The translations under genes were made by a program, and so were the position numbers. The notes beneath the pieces were generated by a model that was not told where the DNA came from, did no database searches, and was given only the letters and a program-made list of their open reading frames with translations. Shown here piece after piece: positions 19,251-28,749 of a stretch of 64,000 bases of DNA. Positions within the stretch are counted from its first letter, which is position 1, and every line of letters starts with the position of its first letter. Origin of the DNA: Desulfopila sp. IMCC35008 (GTDB lineage: Bacteria > Desulfobacterota > Desulfobulbia > Desulfobulbales > Desulfocapsaceae); the NCBI RefSeq assembly GCF_010646885.2, contig NZ_CP050700.1, positions 2,754,501-2,818,500 on the forward strand. Direction: 5' to 3'.

Positions 19251-21166
19251 GCAGCGAGCATTTACCGGCTGGTTCGATCTCCGCTTCGACCACATCGATG
19301 TCAAGTTTACTGGCCACAGCTGCTGCGGTGTGGTAATTGTCGCCGGTAAGCATGACCAGTTCCAGACCAAGTGCATGGAGCTCGTGGACAGCTTCTGTAG
19401 TAGTGGCCTTTATCGGGTCGGCGACGGTGAGGATTCCTGCGGGCTTGCCATCAATGGCGACAAACATCGCAGTCTTCCCCTCTGTTTGTAGTTTTTCGGC
19501 AGAGGCCTCCAAATGCTCCAGGCCGGAGATCTTTTCGTCTCTGAGGAAATCCGGTTTGCCGACCATCACCAAACGACCAGTGACGGTGCCGGCAACCCCT
19601 CCAGCCGTCACCGAGCGAAAGTCCTTGACGTCTGCAAGAACGATGTCTTTTTCCTTGGCGCCCCGTACAATCGCAGCCGCAAGCGGATGTTCACTATTCT
19701 GTTCGAGAGAGGCGCCCAACTCCAGCCTCTCCTCAGGCGTAAAGCCATCACTCGGCAGGACGTCGATGAGTTCGGGTTTGCCCTCCGTCAAGGTGCCCGT
19801 CTTGTCGACGACGAGGGTAGTGACTTTTCCAATTGTTCCAGAGCCTCAGCATTTTTTACCAGTACTCCCTCCTGCGCACCCCTTCCAACACCCACCATGA
19901 TGGACATAGGCGTTGCCAGTCCAAGGGCACAGGGGCAGGCGCGATGATCAGGACAGCAACGGCGTTTACGACAGCATGGGCGAGCTTAGGTTCCGGCCCC
20001 AGCCACATCCAGACAACAAAGGTGAGCACCGCGGTCGCCAGCACCACCGGCACAAAGATAGCCGCGACCTTGTCGACCAGCCCCTGAATGGGTGCACGAC
20101 TACGCTGGACCTCGGCAACCATATTGACGATCTGGCCGAGCAGGGTGTCGTTTCCCACACGTTCAGCCGTCATGACAAAACTGCCTGAGCCATTGACGGT
20201 GCCGCCGGTAACTTTATCACCGACATCCTTTTCCACAGGTAGCGGCTCACCGGTGACCATAGACTCCTCGACGCTGGAGTGGCCTTCCACCACCTCGCCA
20301 TCGACGGGGATTTTATCACCAGGAACCACCCGCAACCTGTCGCCGACCTTCACCTGCTCAAGCGGGATCTCCTTATCGCCTCCTGACACGACTTGTCGCG
20401 CCGTGGGTGGGGCGGGGTTGAGCAAGGCTTTAATGGCACTGCCGGTCCGACAGCGAGCCCGCAGTTCGAGCACCTGGCCGAGAAGCACCAGTACGGTGAC
20501 CATGCCGGCGGCCTCAAAGTAGATGGCAACCTTACCTTCATGGAGCATCGCAGGTGGGAACAAGCCAGGTATGAGCATCGCCACAACGCTGAAAATAAAA
20601 GCAGCTCCAACACCGATACTGATGAGCGTGAACATGTTCAAGTGACGGCTGATGACCGAGCGGTAGCCCCGTTGAAAAAACGGCCAGCCAGCCCACAGGA
20701 CTATGGGGGTGGTGAGTGCAAATTGCAGCCAGCGCGAGGCGTTGCTTTTCATCCAGGGTAGACTATCCAGCGCCGGGATCATGTGCGTCATCGCCAGAAT
20801 AAACACTGGTAATGCCAGCGCAGCGCCGATCCAGAAACGGTTGGTCATGTCACGCAGTTCGGCATTTTCTCCTTCATCCGTGACGACCGTCGCTGTCTTT
20901 GCTTCCAATGCCATACCACACTTCGGGCATTCTCCGGGTTTATCCTGTTCTACTTCGGGGTGCATCGGACTGGTATAGATGGCCTTACCCGATGGTTCAT
21001 TCTTGGGTTTTTCGGATGTATCTGATGCTGCCAGAAATTCCTGCCGACAGTGGTCGCTGCAGAAATAGGATGTCCTTCCGTCACGTTCTGCAGAGAGTGC
21101 GGACTCGTTATCCACCTTCATGCCGCAGATGGGGTCAAGGGATGTTCCATTACCCTTGCTTGCCAT
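19222..21166 (-). pseudogene. heavy-metal P-type ATPase, frameshifted twice and C-terminally truncated
   Basis: The N-terminus ([10 protein letters not shown]) has a YHS metal-binding segment ([15 protein letters not shown]) and a second metal-binding ribbon ([17 protein letters not shown]), then membrane helices and the actuator loop ([12 protein letters not shown]). At 19939-19943 an extra GC dinucleotide destroys the metal-binding CPC motif, reading IIAPAPVP. Removing it restores [12 protein letters not shown]. One A is missing from the run at 19825-19828; adding it restores the phosphorylation motif [13 protein letters not shown]. The last ORF contains the N-domain and LTGDN and stops after EPAGK, where it meets the oxidoreductase remnant; the last 100 or so residues are gone. 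The family exports Cu+/Ag+ or similar metals. This copy is dead unless the lesions are sequence errors. Confidence 0.87.
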
Positions 21167-21303
21167 AGGCCACCTCCTTTGATACTTCTTACAATTTTTT
21201 CTCCATTATTTTGTTCCATAACCCGCTTGTTCTCTTCGGAGAAAAAATTATACTCTTCCTATCTGCCCGATATGTATTTCTTTTCAGGCCTCAAGATAAA
21301 AGA

Positions 21304-21792
21304 TTACTTCGCCGGAGGGGTTTGACAATACTGATCAGCCTTTTCTGCGATTTTGTAGCGAAGATCAATCACTGCCTTCTCAAATTCGGCAAGTTGTGCT
21401 TTGGTGGTTTTGGGGTCTCTCCGAGCCTCCTGATAGTCGAAACGCTTATCATGCATTTCCTTGCGCAATTGAACAGTATCGTTCATGAATTTTTGATAGT
21501 TTTCACTCGTCCAGCCGGTTTGTGAGCCGTTTGGACCAAAACGGACTCCGCCTAGGCTATTATTATACGCCCTTTGATCATCCATCATTCCAGGCCCCAT
21601 CCCGCTACGGCCACCACCCATCATTCCTGGTCCCATTCCGCCATAGTCGTCACTCATCATCCCCCATCCTTCACCTCTATCCATCATATCATAGCTATCC
21701 CCCCAACCGCAGCCCTCTCCTCCATATGCATAAGAGAGACCTGCAGTTGCAATTCCTATAGCCAATACTGAAGCGAGAATACTGTTCTTCAT
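21304..21792 (-). CDS. ZraP/Spy-like periplasmic metal-binding protein
   Basis: 162 aa. An N-terminal signal peptide (about 1-23, ending near SYAYG) is followed by a Gly/Met-rich segment with MMSDDYGGMGPGMMGGG repeats and a helical C-terminal half with QLRKEMHDKRFDYQEARR, the pattern of the heavy-metal-resistance/ZraP family. Such proteins bind zinc or copper and act as chaperones in the periplasm. It is intact and lies 137 bp upstream of the broken metal ATPase, same strand, so it is probably the survivor of a metal-resistance operon. No strong ribosome site is visible before the ATG. Confidence 0.8.
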   Translation of the reverse strand: MKNSILASVLAIGIATAGLSYAYGGEGCGWGDSYDMMDRGEGWGMMSDDYGGMGPGMMGGGRSGMGPGMMDDQRAYNNSLGGVRFGPNGSQTGWTSENYQKFMNDTVQLRKEMHDKRFDYQEARRDPKTTKAQLAEFEKAVIDLRYKIAEKADQYCQTPPAK

Positions 21793-22169
21793 AATAATTA
21801 TCTTTGAATGTTGCGACGCCCTTATAAGAGCGTTCGTTTATTTTTAGACCTTGGCACAGTTAGAAAAACAGACCGATTGCCACAAGTTATTTTTATTGCC
21901 TGCCTCATGGCAGGATTACTCAGGCCCATCAAAAATATTTCTAATGGAAACGAACAAGGCAGGTGTTTAAAAGGCGGTCAAGAAGAAAACATGAAAATCC
22001 GCACCACGCTCAGCAATACAATCATTACGGGAGATAACAGACATTCTGATCATGTCATGTATATTTTTGTTATGTCACGATACTCTCTATCTCTGAAATT
22101 TTCTTTTGCAGAATTGGATTAATCTCATCCAAGCTCCTTATCGGCCTCTAGAGCAAGAATCTCACACTA
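21793..22169. other. intergenic stretch without gene
   Basis: No supported coding frame, no activator palindrome and no sigma-54 match on either strand. It lies between the two small minus genes and the ZraP-like gene. Confidence 0.45.
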
Positions 22170-22457
22170 TCAGTTGATCCTGATTTGCGCAGATTCGATG
22201 GCACCTCTTAACAGTTGATGAAGAGCTTCAATTTCATTTTTCAAGCTGCTCCGATCAACATCATCACTTTCAGTATAGGTAATGAGTTTTTCCCGAACCG
22301 CAGTATCTTTTGCCATGATATCTTCGATAATCTGATAGTATTCAATCTGATCATCAGGATCTGCAACCTCGGCAATGACACGGAATTTAACAACTTCTTC
22401 ATGTCTTTTTTGCATTTGATGCTCTATGCTTTTGACGAAATTATCATTGTCGGTCAT
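22170..22457 (-). CDS. small helical protein of unknown function
   Basis: 95 aa starting MTDNDNFVKS, acidic and predicted to be wholly helical. An AAGGTGATGA ribosome-site-like stretch lies before the ATG. No family recognised. It follows the 84-aa gene by 52 bp in the same direction and is probably the second gene of the transcript from the sigma-54 promoter at 22920-22935. Confidence 0.7.
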   Translation of the reverse strand: MTDNDNFVKSIEHQMQKRHEEVVKFRVIAEVADPDDQIEYYQIIEDIMAKDTAVREKLITYTESDDVDRSSLKNEIEALHQLLRGAIESAQIRIN

Positions 22458-22509
22458 TTCATCACCTTCCTTACAGTGTGAACACTGCTACTTGAAATAC
22501 TCTTCACCG

Positions 22510-22764
22510 TTAATACTGCTGCCCGGCGATATTTTTTTTCAGCTGATCAATATCAAGGCCAAGAGAGACGCATTGAGCATCTGCCATGCAAGCATCGGCA
22601 TCCTGTATTTCCAGATGATGTTTCAGCTCATGGCTGCCTTTTTTCAAATCAACCAGCCACACCTTCTGTTCCGTATCATATTCTACCGTAATATCGATGC
22701 CGCATTTGCCGATGTCGGGATAGAGATCAGTAATTTTCTTGCACAATTCTTCTCTTGAGTACAT
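22510..22764 (-). CDS. small protein of unknown function (YPDIG...IDITV family)
   Basis: 84 aa: MYSREELCKKITDLYPDIGK, then two short strands (IDITVEYD, VWLVDLKKG), ELKHHLE, and a C-terminal DADACMADAQCVSLG segment with a cysteine pair. It has the look of a compact alpha/beta protein. A GGAGAT ribosome site precedes the ATG. A decayed fragment of a paralogue is at 25627-25722. It is first after the sigma-54 promoter at 22920-22935, with a leader of about 145 nt. Confidence 0.75.
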   Translation of the reverse strand: MYSREELCKKITDLYPDIGKCGIDITVEYDTEQKVWLVDLKKGSHELKHHLEIQDADACMADAQCVSLGLDIDQLKKNIAGQQY

Positions 22765-22919
22765 GAGATATCTCCTGTTATTTCATTTTATTCCATCGAT
22801 TATGCCTGCCCCTAAAATCGCCGTAATGACCACTGCATCAAGCCACCGAGAGTTTCCCTGTGGTTGTGTGCCAGCCTCGGGATGCAAGGGAGCAAGAATA
22901 ACCGGTATACTCAAAATTA

Positions 22920-22935
22920 TGCAATATTTGCGCCA
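22920..22935 (-). promoter_or_regulatory. sigma-54 promoter for the 84-aa/95-aa gene pair
   Basis: On the minus strand the site reads TGGCGCAAATATTGCA, with intact GG and GC elements at the correct spacing. The first base is 101 bp from the near edge of palindrome pair 2. The 155-bp gap to the start codon contains no supported gene. Confidence 0.83.
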
Positions 22936-23035
22936 GCCATGAATCATTGGCGGATCCATCAGACATCACACTGATATCATTACATCAAATACCATAAAGG
23001 CTCTCTTCTGATTACATTAATACACAACGACCCAA

Positions 23036-23067
23036 GGCCATATTGTACCAAAAGGTCATATATAACC
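23036..23067. promoter_or_regulatory. paired palindromic activator site, pair 2
   Basis: GGCCATATTGTACC (23036-23049) and GGTCATATATAACC (23054-23067), starts 18 bp apart. It serves the minus promoter at 22920-22935 at 101 bp. No sigma-54 promoter was found on the plus side. Confidence 0.82.
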
Positions 23068-23757
23068 TTTTGCCTATAGGGTCTGGTGAATGAGATCGCC
23101 AAAAAAACAAACATTCTAGCCACAAACACAGAAGCTGTGCGAGCATATGAAGAGAGATGCCCTGACTTGTTTTCTTTGTGTTTACACACTAGACTGAAAT
23201 TAAGGGTTTTGCCTTTCCCTCTGGATGTTTGAAGGCTCCCCTTTCCATGTTTTACATCTCAGATTTCAAACCTCTACTCTCTATACGGAGGCGGATAACA
23301 CCTGGAATATTTCGAGATTTTCAAGGCCCCGACAGATGGAGCGGACCGCAATAATGATCAATCTGGGCCCACATTTAGTGAGAATGACGTTCAATACTTC
23401 ATCTCGAAAAAAATCTCTGTCACCTCAACTTGAAGTAGTGGCAGAGTCTTCCTTGATTTGAGATGGCAAAATGAACACTGCAAATAACAGTTAGAGCGAA
23501 GCCGGCGGTTGAGCTGATTCAAAATGTTGGGCCTTGTCGTTTGATTCACCTGAGTGATGTTTGTTGTGCCCCGACCGCTATAAGTACTCGTGAGTACAAC
23601 AAGGGTTTTTCTGAGCCAGGCGTAAATATCAGTACTTTTCCTTGGCTTTCTCCGTTGGCAGTCTCCCCTTTTCGGTTTTTTACCGGCAGATACCTGCCGG
23701 TTTTACGAAAAGTTAAAAACGAATTTAGCTATTTCTCTCAGAAAAAGCTGGTGATAG
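23068..23757. other. non-coding region upstream of the permease
   Basis: No supported gene. A segment at 23165-23204 (ACTTGTTTT, then 16 bases, then TAGACTGAAATTAAG) recurs with the same internal spacing at 30059-30098 and could be a TTGTTT-17-TAGACT housekeeping promoter, although the permease start is 550 bp further on. The rest shows nothing I can assign. Confidence 0.35.
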
Positions 23758-25590
23758 ATGAACCTTCCCTTGCCTCCCAACCCCCATACCATTTTTGTAC
23801 TGATATTGATCGTGATCGCACTTTTTTTATTTAGTCGCGAAAAAATACCACTTGAATCATCGAGCCTATTTATCCTTGTTGCCTTAAGTGTGGGATTCGA
23901 GCTTTTTCCATACCATGAAGGTGATACAGTCCTTCATGCGATGAGTTTCTTTTCCGGTTTCGGCAATGAGGCTCTTATCGCTGTCTGTGCTCTTATGATT
24001 GCGGGGCAAGGGATTTTGCGTACGGGTGCGCTGGAACCTGTGGGACGGGTCCTGGCCAAACTTTGGAAAACCAATCCGAGCATCTCTTTATTGCTCACAT
24101 TATTGCTAGGTGCGTTTATCAGTGCCTTCATCAACAATGTTCCAGTTGTAGTACTGTTACTCCCTGTTCTTATTAGTGTTTCTTTGAAAACTCAGTCTCC
24201 AGCGTCGTCAGTTCTTATGCCTATGGGATTCTCAACCCTGCTGGGTGGAACCTGCACAACGATTGGCACGTCAACAAATCTGCTTGTAGTTTCGGTGGCC
24301 GCCGAGATGGGACTTAAAAAATTCGAAATGTTTGATTTCCTGGTGCCTGCTGTAATTGCCGGAACTGTTGGGATTGCCTATCTTTGGCTTGTTGCACCTC
24401 GCTTGATTGCCAAGCGTGACCTTGCTATTACAGATAGTGCCCCGAGAATTTTTGCTGCTCATTTAGCCATTTTAAAGGATAGTCCGCTTGTCGGAATTGC
24501 TCTGTCGAAAGCTGTGGAACTGACAGATGGGAAGATGAAAGTGACAGCTGTAGAGCGAGGTGAACAAAAACTGTTTACCCGGCCCAACCTTGTGTTACAG
24601 GCCGGTGATCACCTGGTATTGAGGGACACCCCGGTTCACCTTAAAGAATATGAAAAAATTCTCAAGGGTACCCTCTATCCTGCTGATACCGAAGATGTTG
24701 CTATTGATGAAGATCATCCTCTGCAGGCGCCGGATCAACAGTTAGCCGAAGTTGTCATTATAGAGGGCTCTCGACTCGATGGCAGTACTCTCAGCAACCA
24801 CCGATTTGCTGAGCGGTACGGCCTGATTACGCTGGCACTTCATCGTACAGGCAGACAAATCAAGCAGACGCACGATGAAATCAGCGATATTCGTTTGAAG
24901 GTTGGTGACATTCTGCTCGTACAGGGGCCCCGTGAGCAGATATCAGAACTCAAGAAACGCTCAGAGGTGCTGATCCTTGATGCCATAGTAGACTTGCCTT
25001 TTTCGAAGAAGGCACCACTCGCCATGTTTATAATGAAGGGCATAATTCTCACTGCTGCGTTCGGTTTGTTGCCCATTGCCATCAGCGCCCCTATGGGGGC
25101 CTTACTGATGATTATTACCGGCTGTTTGAGTTGGCGTGATGCCACCAGGGCATTGAGCGCTCAGGTTATCCTGATAGTGGTTGCCAGTCTGGCACTTGGA
25201 ACGGCAATGATTAAAACCGGAGGTGCAGAATACCTTGCCTCGGTTTTTGTAGCCCTGGCTGGTAACGCCTCACCTGCTTTCGTCATCAGTGGATTGATAC
25301 TGATGATGGCCATATTTACGAATATTATATCCAACAATGCAACATCTGTTATCGGTACCCCCATAGCTATTTCCATTGCAGGTCAGATGGGATTAACACC
25401 TGAACCTTTTGTATTGGCAGTCCTGTTCGGAGCGAATATGAGCTATGCCACCCCTATGGCATATAAAACCAATCTCTTAGTCATGAACGCCGGAGAATAT
25501 ACGTTTTCCGAATTCCTCAAGGTAGGCATCCCCCTTGTCCTTATAATGTGGGGCATGTTTTCATTCCTATTGCCATTGCTTTATCTGTAG
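23758..25590 (+). CDS. SLC13/DASS-type permease with two TrkA-C domains
   Basis: 610 aa. About ten hydrophobic helices are split into two halves by a central cytoplasmic region (about 215-410) holding two RCK_C/TrkA-C domains (LVLQAGDHLVL; LKVGDILLVQG). Repeated motifs such as FINNVPVVVLLLPV and SNNATSVIGTPIAISI match the ion-transporter superfamily of anion/dicarboxylate/sulfate-sodium symporters. It would import an anion (sulfate or a dicarboxylate are the usual suspects) across the inner membrane, gated through the TrkA-C domains. The ribosome site (GGTGAT) is weak. It is monocistronic. Confidence 0.88.
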   Translation: MNLPLPPNPHTIFVLILIVIALFLFSREKIPLESSSLFILVALSVGFELFPYHEGDTVLHAMSFFSGFGNEALIAVCALMIAGQGILRTGALEPVGRVLAKLWKTNPSISLLLTLLLGAFISAFINNVPVVVLLLPVLISVSLKTQSPASSVLMPMGFSTLLGGTCTTIGTSTNLLVVSVAAEMGLKKFEMFDFLVPAVIAGTVGIAYLWLVAPRLIAKRDLAITDSAPRIFAAHLAILKDSPLVGIALSKAVELTDGKMKVTAVERGEQKLFTRPNLVLQAGDHLVLRDTPVHLKEYEKILKGTLYPADTEDVAIDEDHPLQAPDQQLAEVVIIEGSRLDGSTLSNHRFAERYGLITLALHRTGRQIKQTHDEISDIRLKVGDILLVQGPREQISELKKRSEVLILDAIVDLPFSKKAPLAMFIMKGIILTAAFGLLPIAISAPMGALLMIITGCLSWRDATRALSAQVILIVVASLALGTAMIKTGGAEYLASVFVALAGNASPAFVISGLILMMAIFTNIISNNATSVIGTPIAISIAGQMGLTPEPFVLAVLFGANMSYATPMAYKTNLLVMNAGEYTFSEFLKVGIPLVLIMWGMFSFLLPLLYL

Positions 25591-25626
25591 ATTCAATGAT
25601 CGGATATGAGAATCAATCGTCTTTCA

Positions 25627-25722
25627 TCAAGTCAACCCATCCCTGATATTGCTATCTTTCTTCGAATCACATTCAACAGTGATGTCGATATCACAATTAC
25701 CGATATCAGGACAAAGGGTTCG
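25627..25722 (-). pseudogene. remnant of an 84-aa-protein paralogue
   Basis: Reading minus gives TLCPDIGNCDIDITVECD, closely like LYPDIGKCGIDITVEYD of the intact protein at 22510-22764, then it diverges and stops at 25627. An in-frame stop lies just upstream of the similar part and no start codon is present. It is a short fossil copy 2.9 kb from its intact relative. Confidence 0.6.
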
Positions 25723-25782
25723 CTATTTCTCAGCCCCTCATCCTGAATGGTTTCCTTTTCAATCAGGAGGCGCGCAAGATCA

Positions 25783-27365
25783 TCACGTTTTTTTCTTATC
25801 CGGTTCTTCAAACTGTTCCGACTCAAGACGTAATACCTCGGCATCTATATCGGCAAGCAATCGCTCCTGGATACGCTGACTAAGGGATCCGGTACGGAAG
25901 GCATCAATAACCTGGCCCTTTTCAACAAGTAGCAGGTGCCGACGCGCCCACTGGAGCTCCTATGCCTGAAGCTGCTTGCTTTCGAGATGCAGGTCGAGAA
26001 GGGAGGTCCTTACCCGCTCGACTCTCTGTTTATATTCAGCGCGGAGGTCATCAAGCACCTCCGGATTGGTGAAATGGACGTGTAACATTCGATCAAGCTC
26101 TTCCAGGGCCGCATAGGCTGCCTGCAATTTGCCGCGGGTCAACTTGTACTGATCGTGTTCATGATGTTCACGCACAACACCCAACCATTGCAGCAGTGGC
26201 GACATCGTCAGCCCGTGGACCAGGATTGACAGGATAACGACACCGAAAGTCATAGACACCAGCAATTCTCGGTGGGGGAAATCCTTAGATAGGCTGAGAA
26301 CCAGCACCATTGAGAGCCCGCCGCGCAAACCACCCCAGGTAAGGACTGTACTCCAGGCCCAGGGGATCTGTTCCCTCGTCCGGCGCAGCAATGCCGAGGC
26401 ACTGAAAATGATCAACGCCCGGCCTCCGGTGACCACGAGATAGGCAACCATAATAGCCTGCCAAGAGGCGAGCAATGCCTCGAATTGCACCTCAAGACCG
26501 ATAAGCAGGAAAACGATGGAGTTGAGAGCAAAAGCCAGGTATTGCCAGAACGACTCCACCGCAATCCTGCTTGATGGCGACATACCGCGACACGGGCGCC
26601 GTAGTTGCCGCAAAGCATACCCGCCGCAACGGTGGCAATAACGCCGGAATAGTGGAAGTGTTCGGCGGCCAGGAACGAACCGTAGGCGACGATGGTCGTC
26701 AGCGTGATCTCGATCATCGGGTCGTCCACCTGTTTGATGACTTGAGAAACGGCTAGGCCGACGCCGACTCCTATGAGTGCGCCCAGACCAACGATCTTAA
26801 TAAAATCGAAGGCCAGACCACCGGGTGTCACCATTTTGCCGGTCACCAGCGCGACACTGAGTGTAAAGAAGACAATCGCGGTACCGTCGTTCAATAAACT
26901 CTCCCCTTCAAGCAGTACAGACAGACGCTTCGGGACTCCAAGGTTCTTAAAGATCGCCACAACGGCGATGGGATCGGTGGCTGAAATAATCATGCTGAAG
27001 ACCAGTGCGTGTTTCCAGTTGAAGTCCTGGACAAAGTGCAATGTTCCTGCAACCGGTGTCAAGATCATGGCCGTCAGCGCAATTGCCACCACCACGCCGG
27101 GGATAGCCAGCGAATGGATGGTGATTCGGTTGCGCCAGAACTGCTTGAACTCGAGGTAGAAAGAAGCCTCAAAGAGCAGTCCCGGCAGGAAGACATTAAA
27201 CATAAGTGCCTTGGTCAGGTGCGGGGCTTCAATGGCATGTACAAAACCCAGGCCGAGGCCGGTGATGACCAGAGCCACCGTATACGGAATGGCCAGGCGT
27301 TACACGGCAATCGCCACTGCAGTGGCTACAATAAAGAGCAGAATTAATATGGTTCCCGCTTCCAT
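25783..27365 (-). pseudogene. NhaP-type Na+/H+ antiporter with three lesions
   Basis: MEAGTILILLFIVATAVAIAV is followed by an in-frame TAA (27302-27300), after which the frame goes on with RLAIPYTVALVITGLGLG and antiporter helices including SATDPIAVVAIFKNLG and LLEGESLLNDGTA (CPA1 family). Near 26577-26583 an extra CG/GC dinucleotide shifts the frame after CGNYGARV; the next frame continues GMSPSSRIAVESFWQ and GLRGGLSMVL. A third lesion, an in-frame TAG at 25962-25960, precedes ELQWARRHLLLVEKG and the normal C-terminal coiled tail, ending at 25783. A working copy would exchange Na+ or K+ for H+ at the inner membrane. Confidence 0.85.
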
Positions 27366-27586
27366 CTAAAAGATCTCTTCCTGCATAATTATTTTAGCCC
27401 TACTATTTCATGCTTTCGTTAGGTTTCCCGAAACAGTTCGATCAAGGGTCCTAAATGAGTATTTTAATAAATGAAGCAATCACTATGCCAGGATCTAGCG
27501 ACCCAGATCACGCAATCTCATCCGTCTATTGATATATTTTGTCATATTTTGGTGTATTTGGCCCATTCAGGTAATCATAGAGCAAG
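27366..27586. other. intergenic, upstream of activator pair 3a
   Basis: No gene visible. A weak palindrome-like string GGTGTATTTGGCC (27551-27563) precedes pair 3a and might be an additional degenerate site. Confidence 0.3.
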
Positions 27587-27617
27587 GGTTATATTTGAGC
27601 TGTGGTCATATATAACC
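27587..27617. promoter_or_regulatory. paired palindromic activator site, pair 3a
   Basis: GGTTATATTTGAGC (27587-27600) and GGTCATATATAACC (27604-27617), starts 17 bp apart. It is 272 bp upstream of the sigma-54 promoter at 27889, further than all other pairs. Confidence 0.72.
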
Positions 27618-27757
27618 ACGTGGATGGTGCGCAACTTATGCTGTTTTCATCAAATACCAAGGCCTCTTCATACTCAGGACTAAACAGGGATCCAGAGACT
27701 GTTCACTAAACACAGCAATCCAGTTTTGAAGAGTTACGCTAGCAAGGCTGAGGAAAT

Positions 27758-27788
27758 GGTTCAATGCCACCATTGGTTAGATATGACC
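27758..27788. promoter_or_regulatory. paired palindromic activator site, pair 3b
   Basis: GGTTCAATGCCACC (27758-27771) and GGTTAGATATGACC (27775-27788), starts 17 bp apart. The first half is degenerate (only GGT/ACC ends kept), but the pair sits exactly 101 bp upstream of the sigma-54 promoter at 27889, as in other clusters. Confidence 0.68.
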
Positions 27789-27888
27789 TTCTTTTGGAGA
27801 ATATTACCGATTCCCACAAAAGCGCCCAAACCTTCTTTTATCATATCAAAACAATATGCTATGTGATGCAATTACTCACTTCACAGCG

Positions 27889-27904
27889 TGGCATGCAAAT
27901 TGCT
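27889..27904 (+). promoter_or_regulatory. sigma-54 promoter for the PEP-CTERM gene
   Basis: TGGCATGCAAATTGCT matches the -24/-12 consensus fully. Expected transcript start is near 27914, giving a leader of about 130 nt. Confidence 0.87.
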
Positions 27905-28043
27905 CAAGAGAGGTGACAGAAGAATCTTCCTGCAAGAGGAATTTTGCCCAAACCTCAGAATGGATTTTTCTTTTGAAGGATCGCAGGTTCAATTCCGAAT
28001 CTGGATCCTGCAATTAAATCGCCTTTTCAAGGCAAGGAGAAAA

Positions 28044-28643
28044 ATGAAAAAATCATTTTTGAAGACGTTAGCTCTGGCAATTGTTGGGTCGCTGTGTGTG
28101 GTTGGGGCGGCCAATGCTCTTCCAATGCTGGAAGGTGGACTAAGCATGACAGGTTTATATACTCCTGTTAATGCCGGAGGTTCGGAAGTTAGCATAGAAC
28201 TAGCGACGGGAATTGATTTTGGGGCTTGGCTTAACAACGCTGACAACACATTCGTCGTATCAGGAGCAAATGGTAGTTTTACAAGTCTCATCGGAACGAT
28301 TGGAAATATTACAGATTTCCAGTTTGTTGGTTACACATATGTCGAAGACGTAAGCCTCTGGTCTGCTGGTAACTTATCTTTTGAAATGAGTTCACTCACC
28401 TGGGACAAAGGTTCGGATGGCGACTCCAATGATATTCATGTTTATGGATTGGGTGTGATGAATAGAGTCGGGTATGACGATACCCCGGGGGTTTGGAATT
28501 TCACCGGACAAGGAGCTGATGAAGCAAACTTTTCATGGTCAGCATCTGTTGCAGCTTCACCCGTGCCTGAACCGGCCACCATGCTTCTCTTTGGTACCGG
28601 CTTAGCTGGCCTCGCTGGATTAGCGAGACGAAAAAAAAATTAA
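28044..28643 (+). CDS. PEP-CTERM sorting-signal protein
   Basis: 199 aa from MKKSFLKTLA; AAGGAG lies right before this ATG, whereas a longer frame would begin inside the sigma-54 promoter. A signal peptide covers about residues 1-25 (cleavage near ANALP). The middle is a beta-rich extracellular domain without recognised family. The C-terminus has the sorting signal PVPEPATMLLFGTGLAGLAG followed by RRKKN: a PEP motif, hydrophobic helix and basic tail. In this class an exosortase removes the tail and the protein is displayed or released outside the cell, often with exopolysaccharide. It has its own sigma-54 promoter, two activator pairs and a strong terminator. Confidence 0.9.
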   Translation: MKKSFLKTLALAIVGSLCVVGAANALPMLEGGLSMTGLYTPVNAGGSEVSIELATGIDFGAWLNNADNTFVVSGANGSFTSLIGTIGNITDFQFVGYTYVEDVSLWSAGNLSFEMSSLTWDKGSDGDSNDIHVYGLGVMNRVGYDDTPGVWNFTGQGADEANFSWSASVAASPVPEPATMLLFGTGLAGLAGLARRKKN

Positions 28644-28660
28644 CACTGATCTAATCGGTA

Positions 28661-28700
28661 AAATATTGGCAGAGTCAAAAATGACTCTGCCAATATTTTT
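28661..28700 (+). terminator. rho-independent terminator after the PEP-CTERM gene
   Basis: A 17-bp perfect stem (AAATATTGGCAGAGTCA and its complement) closes a 4-base loop and ends in a T run. It lies 18 bp after the stop codon and, being symmetric, may also serve the converging minus operon. Confidence 0.9.
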
Positions 28701-28749
28701 CTTTGGTTATCAATATGTATGGCCAAAGTAAAATGGCGGATACACTCCG

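Noticed and set aside
22765..22910. Small membrane peptide in the leader of the 84-aa gene (reads DAVVITAILGAGIIDGIK)
   Set aside because: The frame has no ATG or GTG start after the expected transcript start and no ribosome site.
27888..28043. Longer N-terminus for the PEP-CTERM protein
   Set aside because: It would begin inside the sigma-54 promoter and place 52 residues before a clear signal peptide and ribosome site.
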